Of a DNA stretch of 64,000 bases, positions 1 through 9,805 are shown piece after piece. Numbering within the stretch: position 1 is the stretch's first letter; every line of letters begins with the position of its first letter. The stretch comes from Pelosinus fermentans JBW45 (GTDB taxonomy: Bacteria; Bacillota; Negativicutes; DSM-13327). The translations under genes were made by a program, and so were the position numbers. Location of the stretch: assembly GCF_000271665.2 (NCBI RefSeq), contig NZ_CP010978.1:2510501-2574500 (forward strand), in the 5' to 3' direction. The notes under the pieces were generated by a model that searched no databases, was not told the origin of the DNA, and was given only the letters and a program-made list of their open reading frames with translations.

Positions 1-278
1 CCAATGGAATTGCTGATAATTTACTCAGTCGTGCAGCTGACGTTATGTTAAAAGAAGGACGGAAATTGATTATTGTTCCTCGGGAAACACCTCTTAATGC
101 GATACATTTGGCTAATATGTTAAAACTATCTCAGTTAGGGGTTAGAATTCTTCCTGCTAGCCCTGGATTTTATCATCGTCCTACTACTTTAAACCAAATG
201 ATTGATATGATGGTTGGCAAAATATCTGATTCCATTGGTATTGACCATGATTTATTTCCCAGATGGCAAGGTGAATAA
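1..278 (+). CDS. ubiX: UbiX-family flavin prenyltransferase, C-terminal part
   Basis: The gene enters from the left edge; the reading frame starts at base 3 and the 5' end is outside the window. UbiX enzymes attach a dimethylallyl group to FMN to make the prenyl-FMN cofactor of UbiD decarboxylases. The visible part has the family's GIADNLLSRAADV stretch, the VPRETPLNAIHLANM stretch and the C-terminal PASPGFYHRP segment, which contribute to flavin and phosphate binding. It ends 17 bases before the GTG of the next gene. No UbiD gene is in the window, so the partner decarboxylase cannot be seen. Confidence 0.93.
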   Translation, partial: NGIADNLLSRAADVMLKEGRKLIIVPRETPLNAIHLANMLKLSQLGVRILPASPGFYHRPTTLNQMIDMMVGKISDSIGIDHDLFPRWQGE

Positions 279-295
279 TTTTCGGAGGTAACTTT

Positions 296-1819
296 GTGTT
301 TTCACAAACATTTGGATCGACTACAATCGGATTAAATGGTATTGTAATAACCGTAGAAGTAGATATATCTAATGGTTTGCCAGCATTAGATATCGTTGGC
401 TTACCTGATACTGCCGTAAGAGAATCAAAAGAACGAGTAAGGGCAGCCATAAAGAATTCTGGATTTGAGTTTCCCTCACGGCGTATCACAATTAATCTCG
501 CACCTGCCGACCTCAAAAAAGATAGCTCAGGATTAGATTTGCCTATTGCGATTGCGATCTTGGCAGCCAGTGGACAAATTATCTTACATCATTATCAACA
601 GTATGTATTTGTCAGTGAATTATCTTTAGAGGGAAAGTTGCGTGGCATTTCAGGAGTATTGTCGATGGCAATTCATTGCTCTGAGCAAGGAATAAACCAA
701 ATGATTGTTGCTCCTGATAATACGCAAGAGGCCTTACTGGTAAAAGGGTTAACAGTATATGCACCAACGACTTTGGAGCAATTGGTATTACATCTCAATC
801 AGGTCACTCAACTGCTCCCTGCAACGAAAGAACCTTTTTCTCCTCCAATGAGCAATGATAGTGAGGATTTTGCTGACGTACAAGGACAATTTGTTGCGAA
901 GCGGGCTTTGGAAGTAGCTGCATCTGGAGGTCACAATCTGCTCATGACTGGTCCACCAGGATCAGGTAAAACCATGTTAGCCAGACGAATTACATCTATT
1001 TTGCCAGTCATGTCACCTCGTGAAGCATTAGAAGTCACAAAAATATATAGTATTGCAGAGCTATTGCCTACTCATACTGGGTTAATAAGCACAAGACCTT
1101 TTAGAAGCCCACACCATACCATTTCTGCTGCAAGTATGGTAGGGGGTGGACGCATCCCTAAGCCAGGTGAAGTAACATTAAGCCATAATGGCGTATTGTT
1201 CTTAGATGAATTGGCAGAATTCCCCAGAACCGTATTAGAGGTATTACGGCAACCTTTAGAAGACGGACAAGTAACCATTTCTAGAGTGAACGCTTCTTTT
1301 TCCTATCCCGCAAGGTTTATGCTATTATGTGCTAAAAATCCATGTCCGTGTGGATTCTTAGGAGACAATAAAAAAGATTGTACTTGTAGTACAGGCGATA
1401 TTAAGCGTTACCGCAAGAAAATATCTGGACCTTTATTAGATCGAATGGATATACATGTGCATGTGCCACGTTTAGAATATAGTGAAATGACTACTAGCAT
1501 ACCAACGGAGTCTTCCAGTGAAATCCGCCAGCGAGTGACTGCCGCAAGGGCTATACAATATTCTCGCTTGCAGAAATACAATATATTTTGTAATGCCCAA
1601 ATGGGCCATAGACATGTAAAAACAACTTGTCATATGACTCACAATGCACAAGTTATGCTAAAACAAGCGTTTGAAGCAATGAACCTTAGCGCTCGAGGCT
1701 ATGATCGTATATTAAAAGTAGCACGTACCATTGCTGATTTGGCTAATTCGGAACAGATTAGTGATATTCACGTCGCAGAAGCGATTCATTTTCGAAATAA
1801 TATTCAAGAATTTTCTTAG
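296..1819 (+). CDS. yifB: YifB/ComM-family Mg-chelatase-like AAA+ ATPase
   Basis: The 507-residue protein has the N-terminal ChlI-like domain (GLPDTAVRESKERV near residue 40), a Walker A motif GPPGSGKTM near 219, a Walker B motif LFLDELAEF near 301 and the C-terminal Mg-chelatase helical domain. A Cys cluster (CAKNPCPCG, then CTC) lies around 350-365. ComM, the best studied member, is a hexameric helicase that promotes branch migration of incoming DNA during natural transformation. The pilus cluster and ComFB gene further on make a competence role plausible here, but this is inference. The start is a GTG with a good GGAGGT site 6 bases upstream. Confidence 0.93.
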   Translation: MFSQTFGSTTIGLNGIVITVEVDISNGLPALDIVGLPDTAVRESKERVRAAIKNSGFEFPSRRITINLAPADLKKDSSGLDLPIAIAILAASGQIILHHYQQYVFVSELSLEGKLRGISGVLSMAIHCSEQGINQMIVAPDNTQEALLVKGLTVYAPTTLEQLVLHLNQVTQLLPATKEPFSPPMSNDSEDFADVQGQFVAKRALEVAASGGHNLLMTGPPGSGKTMLARRITSILPVMSPREALEVTKIYSIAELLPTHTGLISTRPFRSPHHTISAASMVGGGRIPKPGEVTLSHNGVLFLDELAEFPRTVLEVLRQPLEDGQVTISRVNASFSYPARFMLLCAKNPCPCGFLGDNKKDCTCSTGDIKRYRKKISGPLLDRMDIHVHVPRLEYSEMTTSIPTESSSEIRQRVTAARAIQYSRLQKYNIFCNAQMGHRHVKTTCHMTHNAQVMLKQAFEAMNLSARGYDRILKVARTIADLANSEQISDIHVAEAIHFRNNIQEFS

Positions 1820-1865
1820 CTAATTAATAAAGAGAATACTCATTTTTATCTGGAGGTAAAAATTT

Positions 1866-2402
1866 TTGTATAACCTTTTATGTCCTCATATGATCTTAAA
1901 TTCTTTACATGATCTTGAGTACCACCAATTAAAAGAACTAGGAATTGAGGGAATTATTTTTGATTTAGATAATACGATTATTCCCTGGGATCAGCAGCAG
2001 ATGTCACCTGAGATTATTGAATGGGTAAATGCTTTGCTAAAGGAAGGGTTTAAAATTTGTTTGTTATCCAACAATATGGGTAAGAGAGTAAAAGATATAG
2101 CTGAAATTTTTAACGTTCCTTTTGTCTCTAGAGCCTATAAGCCAGCAAAATCAGGATTTCGTCATGCAATAGCAGCTATGGAATTGTCTCAGGATCAGGT
2201 AGCGGTGATCGGTGACCAATTATTTACAGACATACTTGGTGGTAATCGTATTGGTTTAATTACGATTTGGGTTCGTCCATTAAGTGCACAAGAATTTATT
2301 GGTACTAAAGTTACCCGGCGCTTGGAACGATTAGCTGTACGAGTTTTAAAGGCAAAAGGATTTATAAGTAAAAGCGCGATTATTAAAAATAATAATTATT
2401 GA
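1866..2402 (+). CDS. yqeG: YqeG family HAD-IIIA phosphatase
   Basis: This 178-residue protein carries the HAD motif I DLDNT at residues 33-37, a SNN motif II near 69 and a GDQLFTD acidic motif III/IV near 117. YqeG belongs to the HAD subfamily that includes the phosphatidylglycerophosphate phosphatase Gep4, so a role in phospholipid synthesis is possible; the substrate here is not known. It starts at TTG after a clear TGGAGGT site. In Bacillus yqeG lies two genes before the shikimate dehydrogenase gene; here the intervening GTPase gene yqeH is missing and aroE follows directly. Confidence 0.88.
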   Translation: MYNLLCPHMILNSLHDLEYHQLKELGIEGIIFDLDNTIIPWDQQQMSPEIIEWVNALLKEGFKICLLSNNMGKRVKDIAEIFNVPFVSRAYKPAKSGFRHAIAAMELSQDQVAVIGDQLFTDILGGNRIGLITIWVRPLSAQEFIGTKVTRRLERLAVRVLKAKGFISKSAIIKNNNY

Positions 2403-2417
2403 AATGGAGCTAGTACA

Positions 2418-3263
2418 ATGATTACGAGTAAAACCCAAAAAATAGGTATATTAGGATGGCCCCTGGGACATTCCTTATCACCTATAATGCATAATGCAGC
2501 TTTTAAATCCCTTCACCTTGATTATGTATATATTCCACTGCCTGTTCATCCGGAGAATTTAGCTCAAGCCGTTGCAGGTTTGAAAGCAATGGAATTTACG
2601 GGTGTAAATGTTACCATACCTCATAAGGTGGAGATAATGTCCTATCTTGATGAAATTGATTTCAGTGCCCAGCTAGTTGGGGCTGTAAATACAGTTGTAA
2701 TAAAAGACGGTAAATCGATTGGATATAATACAGATGCTCAAGGGTTTGTCCAATCAATACTTTCAAATGGTATTAAAATTACTGAACAAACAGCGGTCAT
2801 ACTAGGAGCTGGCGGGGCTGCGAGGGCCGTTGCATGTGGTCTTTTTCAACATGGGATAAAAAAAATTATAATTGGAGCAAGAAATCTTGAAAAAGCGCAG
2901 CAATTCGTAAAACTCTTCTCAACAAATGTAGATATACAAGCTTATGATTGGGAGGATTTCGGTTTTAAAAATTTGTTGCAAGAATGTGATATTCTGATAA
3001 ATAGTACTCCAATTGGTATGTCAGTTCATGATACAGAAGTGTTGCGTATACCTTGGGAGATCTTAAATCCAGAGGCTGCTGTTTGCGATTTAATCTATAA
3101 TCCATCCAAGACTCAACTGTTACTTTCTGCTAAAAAACACGGTCATATAGCTATAAATGGTCTGGGAATGCTAATTGAACAAGGTGCCTTGGCTTTTGAA
3201 CTTTGGACAGGTGAGCAAGGTCCCCGACAAATTATGTCTGACGCATTAACAGAATATCTGTAA
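2418..3263 (+). CDS. aroE: Shikimate dehydrogenase (NADP+)
   Basis: AroE reduces 3-dehydroshikimate to shikimate in aromatic amino acid synthesis. The 281-residue protein has the shikimate-binding GHSLSPIMHNAAF segment at 17-29, the catalytic lysine in NVTIPHK near 71, the catalytic aspartate in NTDAQGF near 108 and a GAGGAARA nucleotide-binding loop near 131. It follows yqeG by 15 bases and is probably cotranscribed with it. Two later shikimate genes, aroK and aroB, lie 12 kb downstream on the other side of the pilus genes. Confidence 0.95.
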   Translation: MITSKTQKIGILGWPLGHSLSPIMHNAAFKSLHLDYVYIPLPVHPENLAQAVAGLKAMEFTGVNVTIPHKVEIMSYLDEIDFSAQLVGAVNTVVIKDGKSIGYNTDAQGFVQSILSNGIKITEQTAVILGAGGAARAVACGLFQHGIKKIIIGARNLEKAQQFVKLFSTNVDIQAYDWEDFGFKNLLQECDILINSTPIGMSVHDTEVLRIPWEILNPEAAVCDLIYNPSKTQLLLSAKKHGHIAINGLGMLIEQGALAFELWTGEQGPRQIMSDALTEYL

Positions 3264-3342
3264 GTATTGCTTTTTATTAATCATTAAACTCACTAAAGCA
3301 AGAAGCTCCCAAATTAGTAGAATATACTTAATTAGGACATTG

Positions 3343-3374
3343 AGGCTTAGGTCCTAGGATCTGAGCCTTTTGTT
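3343..3374 (+). terminator. Intrinsic terminator after aroE
   Basis: AGGCTTAG (3343-3350) pairs with CTGAGCCT (3361-3368) with one G-T pair; the loop TCCTAGGA can also fold on itself. A short TTTTGTTG run follows. It would separate the yqeG-aroE transcript from the pilus cluster. Confidence 0.5.
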
Positions 3375-3457
3375 GTGCAATATAAATTGGACATGTAAAT
3401 ATTCCAGGAATATTATTGCAGTTGCTTTATAATCAATGGATTAGGAGTGGGGAAACT

Positions 3458-4021
3458 TTGGAGAAATTAAAGCAATTAAAAAAAATTACTGCAAACCAGC
3501 GCCTAAAGGTAATATTTGTAATTGGGGTGACAGCCATAATTGCAACAATTTTTTTTATGCCTTCAAAGATCCAGGTTACTCCTAGTGTTGTTAATAAGAC
3601 TACCACATCCCTTGTTAGAAATACGGATAAAGTAGTTATGTCTGTTGGACATCAACATAATGGTGAATTGAAACGTGATCCTTTTGCCCCTCCTTCTATC
3701 GGCGCGGATAATTTTGAAACGCAGAAAGAAAGTATATCTCCTACAAAATCTAACAATGAATCTGTGATAGCCGCAAATCCAATTACTCTCCTTAAACCAA
3801 AAGAGAAGATAAGACTTACTGGAATTATCAATACAAATAATCAGCATGTTGCAGTTATACAATCGGATAATAAAAGCAAGACTTATCAGTTAGATGAATT
3901 TATTGGTACCTACCAACTTATTTCAATACAAGAAGATTCTATTATTCTAAAAAGTGGTAATAGTCAAATGTTCTTGTCATTAGAGCCAGCGGGAAAAGGG
4001 AGGGTACTAAATAATGAATAG
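3458..4021 (+). CDS. PilP/GspC-like pilus assembly protein
   Basis: The protein has about 187 residues: a short cytoplasmic start, one membrane segment near 17-33, a low-complexity linker, the RDPFAPP motif near 72 and a C-terminal beta domain (LTGII, then VAVIQ) like the HR domain of PilP and GspC, which link the inner-membrane platform to the secretin. The frame is open from a TTG at 3416, but only the TTG at 3458 has a ribosome site (AGGAGTGG, 3443-3450), so I prefer it. It overlaps the secretin gene by 8 bases, which fits a PilP-PilQ pair. Sequence similarity to known PilP is weak, and the name rests on domain shape and neighbours. Confidence 0.7.
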   Translation: MEKLKQLKKITANQRLKVIFVIGVTAIIATIFFMPSKIQVTPSVVNKTTTSLVRNTDKVVMSVGHQHNGELKRDPFAPPSIGADNFETQKESISPTKSNNESVIAANPITLLKPKEKIRLTGIINTNNQHVAVIQSDNKSKTYQLDEFIGTYQLISIQEDSIILKSGNSQMFLSLEPAGKGRVLNNE

Positions 4022-5234
4022 GACACATCTCTGCGTAATGATATTGTTACTGTCAATCACAATCTGTGGTATTGCTATGGCAGAGCCGCAAAGTATTGAT
4101 CTTAGTTTCGTAGATGAAGATGTGCGGGTAATATTACATACACTCGCTATTATTAGCAATGTTGATATCATTATTGATGAATCGATAAAAGGTAATATTA
4201 CGCTGAAACTTAAGAGTACAACTTTCGAGAATGCCCTAATTCTAATTACGTCAGCTAAGGGGCTATCCTATCGAAAAATAGGTGAGTCCTTTATTATAGA
4301 ACCTGTGGATATGGGGACAACAGAGATATATAAGTTGCGTTATATTCGTGCTGTTGATATAAAAAAAACATTGGAACCTATTATGAATAGTCTTAAATTA
4401 AAAGCTGAAATTGATGAGATATCAAATAGTTTGATATTTAGTGGTTCACCTACAGGTTGTGCTCGCATTAAAATATTATTAACAGATCTTGATGTTCCGC
4501 AGCAACAAGTGGTTATCGAGGCTAAAGTTGTGGCTATTAACAAAGCCAAGACAAAAGAGCTAGGGATCGATTGGTCATGGGACGTTACACCTCAATACGC
4601 AGAATATAGTGCAGAACAAGTCAATATTGCTAATGGTGTAACGACTATTGAACCAGGTAAAGTTACGCGTGATACTGGAAAAGGAATTATTCAATTTGGT
4701 CGTAATCCTGAAGGTCATCCTTATGAATTTTACTATCAAGCAAAAATTAATGCTCTCATTAGTAATGGTAATGCTAAAATCTTAGCTAGTCCTAAAGTAA
4801 CTACCATTAATGGAAATGAGGCTCGGATTTTAATTGGTGATCATATTCCAGTACTTACTGAGAGAATGGAAGACGGGAAAACGACTACTACAGTAGAATA
4901 TATTGATACGGGCATAAAACTTACCTATACCCCTACGATTACTGCTGATGGAACTATTACAGCAAAAGTACATACAGAGGTTAGTACTCCTAGCTTAGTA
5001 ACGGATATTAAGAACTATCGCATTACGACCCGTGAGGTAGAAAGTATGGTCTGCATGAAAGATGGTGAGACGATGGTGATTGGTGGTCTCATTGGCAGTG
5101 AAGAATCTAAAACAAATAATAAAATACCTTTCTTAAGCGAACTACCATTAATTGGTACGCTGTTTAAAAGTGTACATAATTCAAAAGTAGAAACGGAAGT
5201 AATCATCTTTTTGACAGCAAAATTAGTTAAATGA
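4014..5234 (+). CDS. pilQ: Secretin (PilQ/GspD family), short form
   Basis: Secretins form the outer-membrane gate for type IV pili or type II secretion. The 406-residue protein has a signal peptide ending at about AMA-E (residue 24), an STN-like N domain (VRVILHTLA, then GNITLKL), a NolW-type domain ending near VPQQQVVIEAKV, and a C-terminal secretin core (ILASPKVTTINGNEARI, then GIKLTYTP and MVIGGLI). It is much shorter than typical PilQ of 600-700 residues and close to the length of HofQ; it lacks AMIN domains. Its presence is direct evidence for an outer membrane. It overlaps the PilP-like gene. Confidence 0.9.
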   Translation: MNRTHLCVMILLLSITICGIAMAEPQSIDLSFVDEDVRVILHTLAIISNVDIIIDESIKGNITLKLKSTTFENALILITSAKGLSYRKIGESFIIEPVDMGTTEIYKLRYIRAVDIKKTLEPIMNSLKLKAEIDEISNSLIFSGSPTGCARIKILLTDLDVPQQQVVIEAKVVAINKAKTKELGIDWSWDVTPQYAEYSAEQVNIANGVTTIEPGKVTRDTGKGIIQFGRNPEGHPYEFYYQAKINALISNGNAKILASPKVTTINGNEARILIGDHIPVLTERMEDGKTTTTVEYIDTGIKLTYTPTITADGTITAKVHTEVSTPSLVTDIKNYRITTREVESMVCMKDGETMVIGGLIGSEESKTNNKIPFLSELPLIGTLFKSVHNSKVETEVIIFLTAKLVK

Positions 5235-5455
5235 CATAAAAAGCAGAAAATAGATTGTAATTTGGTATTTTAAGCAGGAACTTATTGTAAAATGTAGAAG
5301 AATAAGTATTAAAATAGATGTGAAAACATTCGCAATAATATTGGGAACTTGATCCTGGATTGAGTAGTGCAATCGGCTGGTAAATATGCATTTACAATTT
5401 TAATAAATGTATTTGAAGTTTGGTTGCTTTTCTGTATAAGAGGCGGTGTAAAAGC

Positions 5456-6997
5456 ATGAAATGTGAAGTCTTAAAAACTCGATTAGGTATACCTCAGATT
5501 GATTTGTCAAGTATCTGCGTTAAACCAGAGTTAGCAGAACTGATTCCAGCGACATTAGCGGAGCGGCATCAAGTGATTCCGGTAAAAGTTGCTGGTAATA
5601 AGATTATTTTAGCAATGACTGATCCAACAAATTTTTATGCGATTGATGATATTCGTATGGTTTCAGGTTTTGACGTAGAGCCTGTTATCGCTGCAGAAAA
5701 AGATATATTACGAGCTATCAGAGAATGCTACGGTGTACAAGACTTAGTTGAAAAGGCCATTAATAAAATGCGCCCAGAAGATATAAGGCTAACAGCAAAG
5801 CTCCAAACAGCAGATGATGCTCCAATCATTGGATTAGTTAATTCTCTTATGGATCAAGCAATTAAAGATATGGCTAGTGATATACATATTGAACCTCAAG
5901 ATACATCATTGCGTGTCCGTTTTCGCATTGATGGTATGCTACGAGAGATCGGCAGTTTTCCCCGCGAGATTCACCCCGCGATTGTTGCTCGAATTAAGAT
6001 TATTAGTGATATGGATATTGCAGAAAAACGCATACCGCAAGATGGGCGAATTAAAATTAAAGGAGTAGAGAGTGATATTGATATTCGAGTGTCTACCTTA
6101 CCTACTATTATGGGTGAAAAAGTGGTTATGCGTTTGTTAGATCAACAGACAGTTATTTTGGATATTAATAAACTTGGTTTTTCTACTGAAAATAGTAAAA
6201 GTTATCATAAGATATATTCTCAATCTTATGGAATGGTGCTAGTCACTGGTCCTACAGGTTCGGGTAAAACGACTACTTTATACTCTACGTTGAATCAAGT
6301 GAATTCGCCAAGTCAGAATATCATTACTTTAGAAGATCCTGTAGAATATCGTATAGGAGGAGTCAATCAGGTACAGGTTCACCCAAAAGCAGGCTTAACT
6401 TTTGCCAGTGGACTTCGGTCTGCATTGCGGCAAGACCCGAATGTCTTATTAGTGGGAGAAATACGAGATAGTGAAACTGCTGATATTGCCATTAGAGCGG
6501 CTTTAACTGGTCATCTTGTCTTTAGCACTTTGCATACAAATGATGCGGCAGGAACAATTACTCGTTTACTTGAAATGGATGTTGAACCCTTTCTAGTGGC
6601 TTCATCAGTTCTAGGGGTAGTTGCACAACGACTCGTCAGAACACTTTGTCCCAAGTGTCGAGAAAGTTACATACCTTCTACTGATGCCTTAGAACGTTTA
6701 TTTTTAGGTGTTGAACCTGACGTACCTATTAGATTGCATCAAGGAGCCGGGTGTGCCTATTGTAATCATACAGGCTATCAAGGTCGTATGGCAATTCATG
6801 AAGTCATGCCCATAACTTCTCAAATTAGAGAGGCTATTAATCGTAGAGCTTCTAGTGATGAAATTTGCAAGATTGCTATTGCACAAGGCATGATAACCAT
6901 GCGTCAGGATGGTATTGAAAAAGCACGTACTGGTTTGACAGATGTAAAAGAAATTATGCGTGTAGCATATGCTGAAGCTAGTGGAGGACAATTGTGA
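5456..6997 (+). CDS. pilB: PilB/GspE-type pilus extension ATPase
   Basis: This 513-residue ATPase powers pilin polymerisation. It has an N-terminal MshEN-type domain, a Walker A motif GPTGSGKTT near 264, the Asp box/Walker B region LLVGEIRDSETA near 330, and a zinc site of two CxxC pairs (CPKC near 398, CAYC near 433) that is typical of GspE/PilB and absent from PilT. The frame is open from 5420, but the ATG at 5456 has the AGGCGGTG ribosome site. The 221-base gap before it shows no clear terminator or riboswitch. Its stop overlaps the pilT start (TGATG). Confidence 0.94.
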   Translation: MKCEVLKTRLGIPQIDLSSICVKPELAELIPATLAERHQVIPVKVAGNKIILAMTDPTNFYAIDDIRMVSGFDVEPVIAAEKDILRAIRECYGVQDLVEKAINKMRPEDIRLTAKLQTADDAPIIGLVNSLMDQAIKDMASDIHIEPQDTSLRVRFRIDGMLREIGSFPREIHPAIVARIKIISDMDIAEKRIPQDGRIKIKGVESDIDIRVSTLPTIMGEKVVMRLLDQQTVILDINKLGFSTENSKSYHKIYSQSYGMVLVTGPTGSGKTTTLYSTLNQVNSPSQNIITLEDPVEYRIGGVNQVQVHPKAGLTFASGLRSALRQDPNVLLVGEIRDSETADIAIRAALTGHLVFSTLHTNDAAGTITRLLEMDVEPFLVASSVLGVVAQRLVRTLCPKCRESYIPSTDALERLFLGVEPDVPIRLHQGAGCAYCNHTGYQGRMAIHEVMPITSQIREAINRRASSDEICKIAIAQGMITMRQDGIEKARTGLTDVKEIMRVAYAEASGGQL

Positions 6998-8046
6998 TGG
7001 ATCAGCTATTGGATCAAGCTGTACATAGCCGAGCATCTGACCTGCACATTACAGTAGGCGCACCACCCATATTCAGAATTGATGGTCAACTTGTACCTAC
7101 TAACCATCAGCTACTAAACGTAAAAAATACAGAAAGATTGTTTAAAGCCATTACAACGCCGCAGCAACAGCAATATTTTAATGAGCATGGTGAAATTGAC
7201 TTTTCCTTTGCAGTTCCTGGCCTTAGCCGTTTTCGAGTCAATGCTTTTCACCAACGTGGTTCAGTGGCTATAGTGATTCGCGTTATAGATGAAAATATAC
7301 CTACATTAGAAGGGCTGGGACATCCACGTGTTATAAGAACTCTTGCTTGTCAGGCTAGAGGTTTAGTTCTAGTTACCGGTCCCACAGGTAGTGGCAAATC
7401 AACAACTTTGGCGGCGATGATTAATCTGATTAACCAGGAACGATTCTGTCATATTCTTACACTAGAAGATCCTATTGAATTTTTACATAAGCATAACAAG
7501 TCAATTATCAATCAGCGGGAAATCAATACTGATACCAAATCGTTTACGGTTGCTCTCAGAGCTGCTTTAAGAGAAGATCCAGATGTTATTTTGGTAGGAG
7601 AAATGCGTGATTCGGAAACCATTGCTACAGCCATTACGGCAGCAGAAACAGGACACTTAGTCTTTGCTACTTTACACACTAGCAGTGCTGTTCAAACTAT
7701 AGATCGCATTATTGATGCTTTTCCTTCACATCAACAGCAGCAAATTCGTATACAGCTGTCCGTTACCCTGCAAGGAATTATTGCTCAGCAGTTATTACCT
7801 CGAATGGATCAGATTGGCAGAGTATCTGCTTTAGAAATTCTGGTAGCTACTCCTGCAGTGCGTAACATGATTCGTGAAGGAAAGACCCATCAACTGACTT
7901 CCTTCATTCAAACGGGCGCAAAGTTTGGTATGCAAACGATGGACATTGCTTTACGGGATTTATATCGTCGTGGAATCATCTCGTATGGTGAAGCTATAAT
8001 GCGCGTCATAGATGAAGAGAACTTCGCTCGTTTCGCCAATAATTAA
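6997..8046 (+). CDS. pilT: Twitching motility retraction ATPase PilT
   Basis: PilT disassembles the pilus and produces retraction. The 349-residue protein starts with the family's short PAS-like domain (SRASDLHITVGAPP), followed by Walker A GPTGSGKST near 128, the GEMRDSET box near 203 and the C-terminal VRNMIREGKTHQL segment near 287, the counterpart of the AIRNLIRE motif needed for retraction. A GTG at 6994 is also possible; the ATG at 6997 is better spaced from GGAGGA. A dedicated retraction motor indicates a dynamic pilus (motility or DNA uptake) rather than a pure secretion system. Confidence 0.94.
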   Translation: MDQLLDQAVHSRASDLHITVGAPPIFRIDGQLVPTNHQLLNVKNTERLFKAITTPQQQQYFNEHGEIDFSFAVPGLSRFRVNAFHQRGSVAIVIRVIDENIPTLEGLGHPRVIRTLACQARGLVLVTGPTGSGKSTTLAAMINLINQERFCHILTLEDPIEFLHKHNKSIINQREINTDTKSFTVALRAALREDPDVILVGEMRDSETIATAITAAETGHLVFATLHTSSAVQTIDRIIDAFPSHQQQQIRIQLSVTLQGIIAQQLLPRMDQIGRVSALEILVATPAVRNMIREGKTHQLTSFIQTGAKFGMQTMDIALRDLYRRGIISYGEAIMRVIDEENFARFANN

Positions 8047-8071
8047 ACAAATGGAAAGTAGGAGAGCATAA

Positions 8072-9292
8072 ATGGCGAAAATTTTTGGATATAGAGCTAA
8101 AGACCGTAATGGACAAGTACTAATCGGTAGTATTTTGGCTGAAAGCGAATCGGCAGTGGCAGCTCATATCCGAGAAAAAGGCTATTTTATTACTCAAATT
8201 AAGGAAGAAGGTGGTGCAAGTTTATATAATAACCTTATTGATCACTTAAGAAGTAGCAGTTTAAAAGAGATTTCGATTCTTTGTCGTTTATTTGCCACTA
8301 TGATCGATGCAGGTTTACCGTTAATAGCTTCTCTTGATGTTCTCATTGCACAAACAAATAATCTACGAATGAAAAAAGCGTTACAAAATGTCTATAAAAA
8401 AGTCAAGGAAGGAGAAACATTATCCCGTTCTTTAGGTGATTATCCTACCATATTTCCTAGTCTTATGGTTAACATGGTAGAAGTTGGAGAAGTGGGCGGG
8501 TTACTAGATGATGTACTCAATCGTTTAGCCAATCACTTTGAAAAAGAACATAAATTGAATGAGAAGATTAAATCAGCTCTGACCTATCCGGCAGTAGTCA
8601 GTGTTATGGCAAGTGTATCTGTTGTTTTTATTTTAACCTTTGTTTTACCGACTTTTGTACAAATGTTTGATAATTTGAAAATGGAGTTACCATTACTTAC
8701 ACGCATATTACTGGCGACTAGCAATACTCTGCATCATTATGCTCTATTTTTGATCGCTTTTATTGTAGTGGGAACATATGGGTTAAAGATTGCATATCAA
8801 CGAGAATCATCCAGAAAAATGATTGATAAGTTGATACTAAAAATTCCTGTAGTTGGCATGTTATCTCGTAAAATTGGTATTGCCCGCTTCAGCCGTACCT
8901 TAAGCACTTTGCTTCATGGTGGTGTGCCGATTATAACTGCCTTAGACGTTGTGAAAAAGACTACTGGCAATCTTAGTATCATGGAAGCGTTAGAACAAGC
9001 ACAAGCTGGTATTAAAGAAGGGATGGCGCTAGCATCTACTTTGGCACAAAGTAAAGTTTTTACTCCTATGGTCATTCAGATGGTTTCCATCGGTGAAGAA
9101 AGTGGTGCATTGGACAAGATGCTCGAAAAGATCGCCGATTTCTATGAAAGTGATGTAGATGATGTAGTTGGTCGTTTAAGCAGTATTATTGAACCTGTTA
9201 TTATTGGGACTTTGGGAGTAGTCATTGGCTTGATTGTGATATCCATTATGATACCGATATTTGATATTATAACGAATCCTGGGAACCTATAA
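8072..9292 (+). CDS. pilC: Inner-membrane platform protein PilC/GspF
   Basis: PilC couples the cytoplasmic ATPases to pilin assembly. The 406-residue protein shows two T2SSF repeats (first around 70-190, second around 270-390) with the paired motifs VGEVGG and IGEESGALD, and membrane segments near 170-195, 220-240 and 375-400. It begins at ATG 25 bases after pilT behind AGGAGA. It is of normal length for the family. Confidence 0.94.
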   Translation: MAKIFGYRAKDRNGQVLIGSILAESESAVAAHIREKGYFITQIKEEGGASLYNNLIDHLRSSSLKEISILCRLFATMIDAGLPLIASLDVLIAQTNNLRMKKALQNVYKKVKEGETLSRSLGDYPTIFPSLMVNMVEVGEVGGLLDDVLNRLANHFEKEHKLNEKIKSALTYPAVVSVMASVSVVFILTFVLPTFVQMFDNLKMELPLLTRILLATSNTLHHYALFLIAFIVVGTYGLKIAYQRESSRKMIDKLILKIPVVGMLSRKIGIARFSRTLSTLLHGGVPIITALDVVKKTTGNLSIMEALEQAQAGIKEGMALASTLAQSKVFTPMVIQMVSIGEESGALDKMLEKIADFYESDVDDVVGRLSSIIEPVIIGTLGVVIGLIVISIMIPIFDIITNPGNL

Positions 9293-9341
9293 CTGCTTAT
9301 GATGGACTTTAGTAGAATATAAGCATAAAAGAGGTAATTAT

Positions 9342-9740
9342 ATGTTTATCAAATTAAAGAAGAAAATGAGAGATCAAAAAGGATTTACATTAATCGAATT
9401 GATGGTCGTAATTGCAATTATTGGAGTTTTAGCAGCTATTGCGATGCCGAAACTTACTGCTTCAACTGCGTCGGCAAGAGATGGGAGGCTTAAAGCTGAT
9501 CTTCGTACGGTTGATAGTGCTCTTATATTGTATCGTGCAAATAATAATATGTATCCATCTACTAAAGCAGATCTAGCAACTTACATTAATGTTTGGCCTA
9601 AGGATGCCCAAGCCATCGCTGCTGATTTGAGTTATACGAAAGGGAGTAGTGATGATTATAAATTAACTGGTGTATCTTCAAATGGTACAACAAGAAAATC
9701 CCCTGGCAGCTCAGATTATACTTCCACTGATATATGGTAA
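9342..9740 (+). CDS. Major type IV pilin / GspG-like pseudopilin
   Basis: The prepilin has a 14-residue basic leader ending in glycine and then FTLIELMVVIAIIGVLAAIA, the class III cleavage and assembly signal, with the essential Glu at mature position 5. The mature protein is about 118 residues. The segment DLRTVDSALILYRANNNMYP resembles GspG pseudopilins, and there are no cysteines for a disulfide loop. As the first pilin of the set it is probably the main subunit. The prepilin peptidase follows after a 65-base gap. Confidence 0.9.
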   Translation: MFIKLKKKMRDQKGFTLIELMVVIAIIGVLAAIAMPKLTASTASARDGRLKADLRTVDSALILYRANNNMYPSTKADLATYINVWPKDAQAIAADLSYTKGSSDDYKLTGVSSNGTTRKSPGSSDYTSTDIW

Positions 9741-9805
9741 CAAATCATAAATACCGCTATGTGTTACCTTCTGGTATTTCGATTCAGATATAAGGGAGAA
9801 ATATA

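Noticed and set aside
184-516. Minus-strand 110-codon frame opposite ubiX/yifB
   Set aside because: It lies opposite two strongly recognised genes and has no family features.
5235-5455. Possible c-di-GMP (GEMM) riboswitch before pilB
   Set aside because: Pilus genes often have one, but the conserved GEMM core and tetraloop-receptor sequences are not present here.
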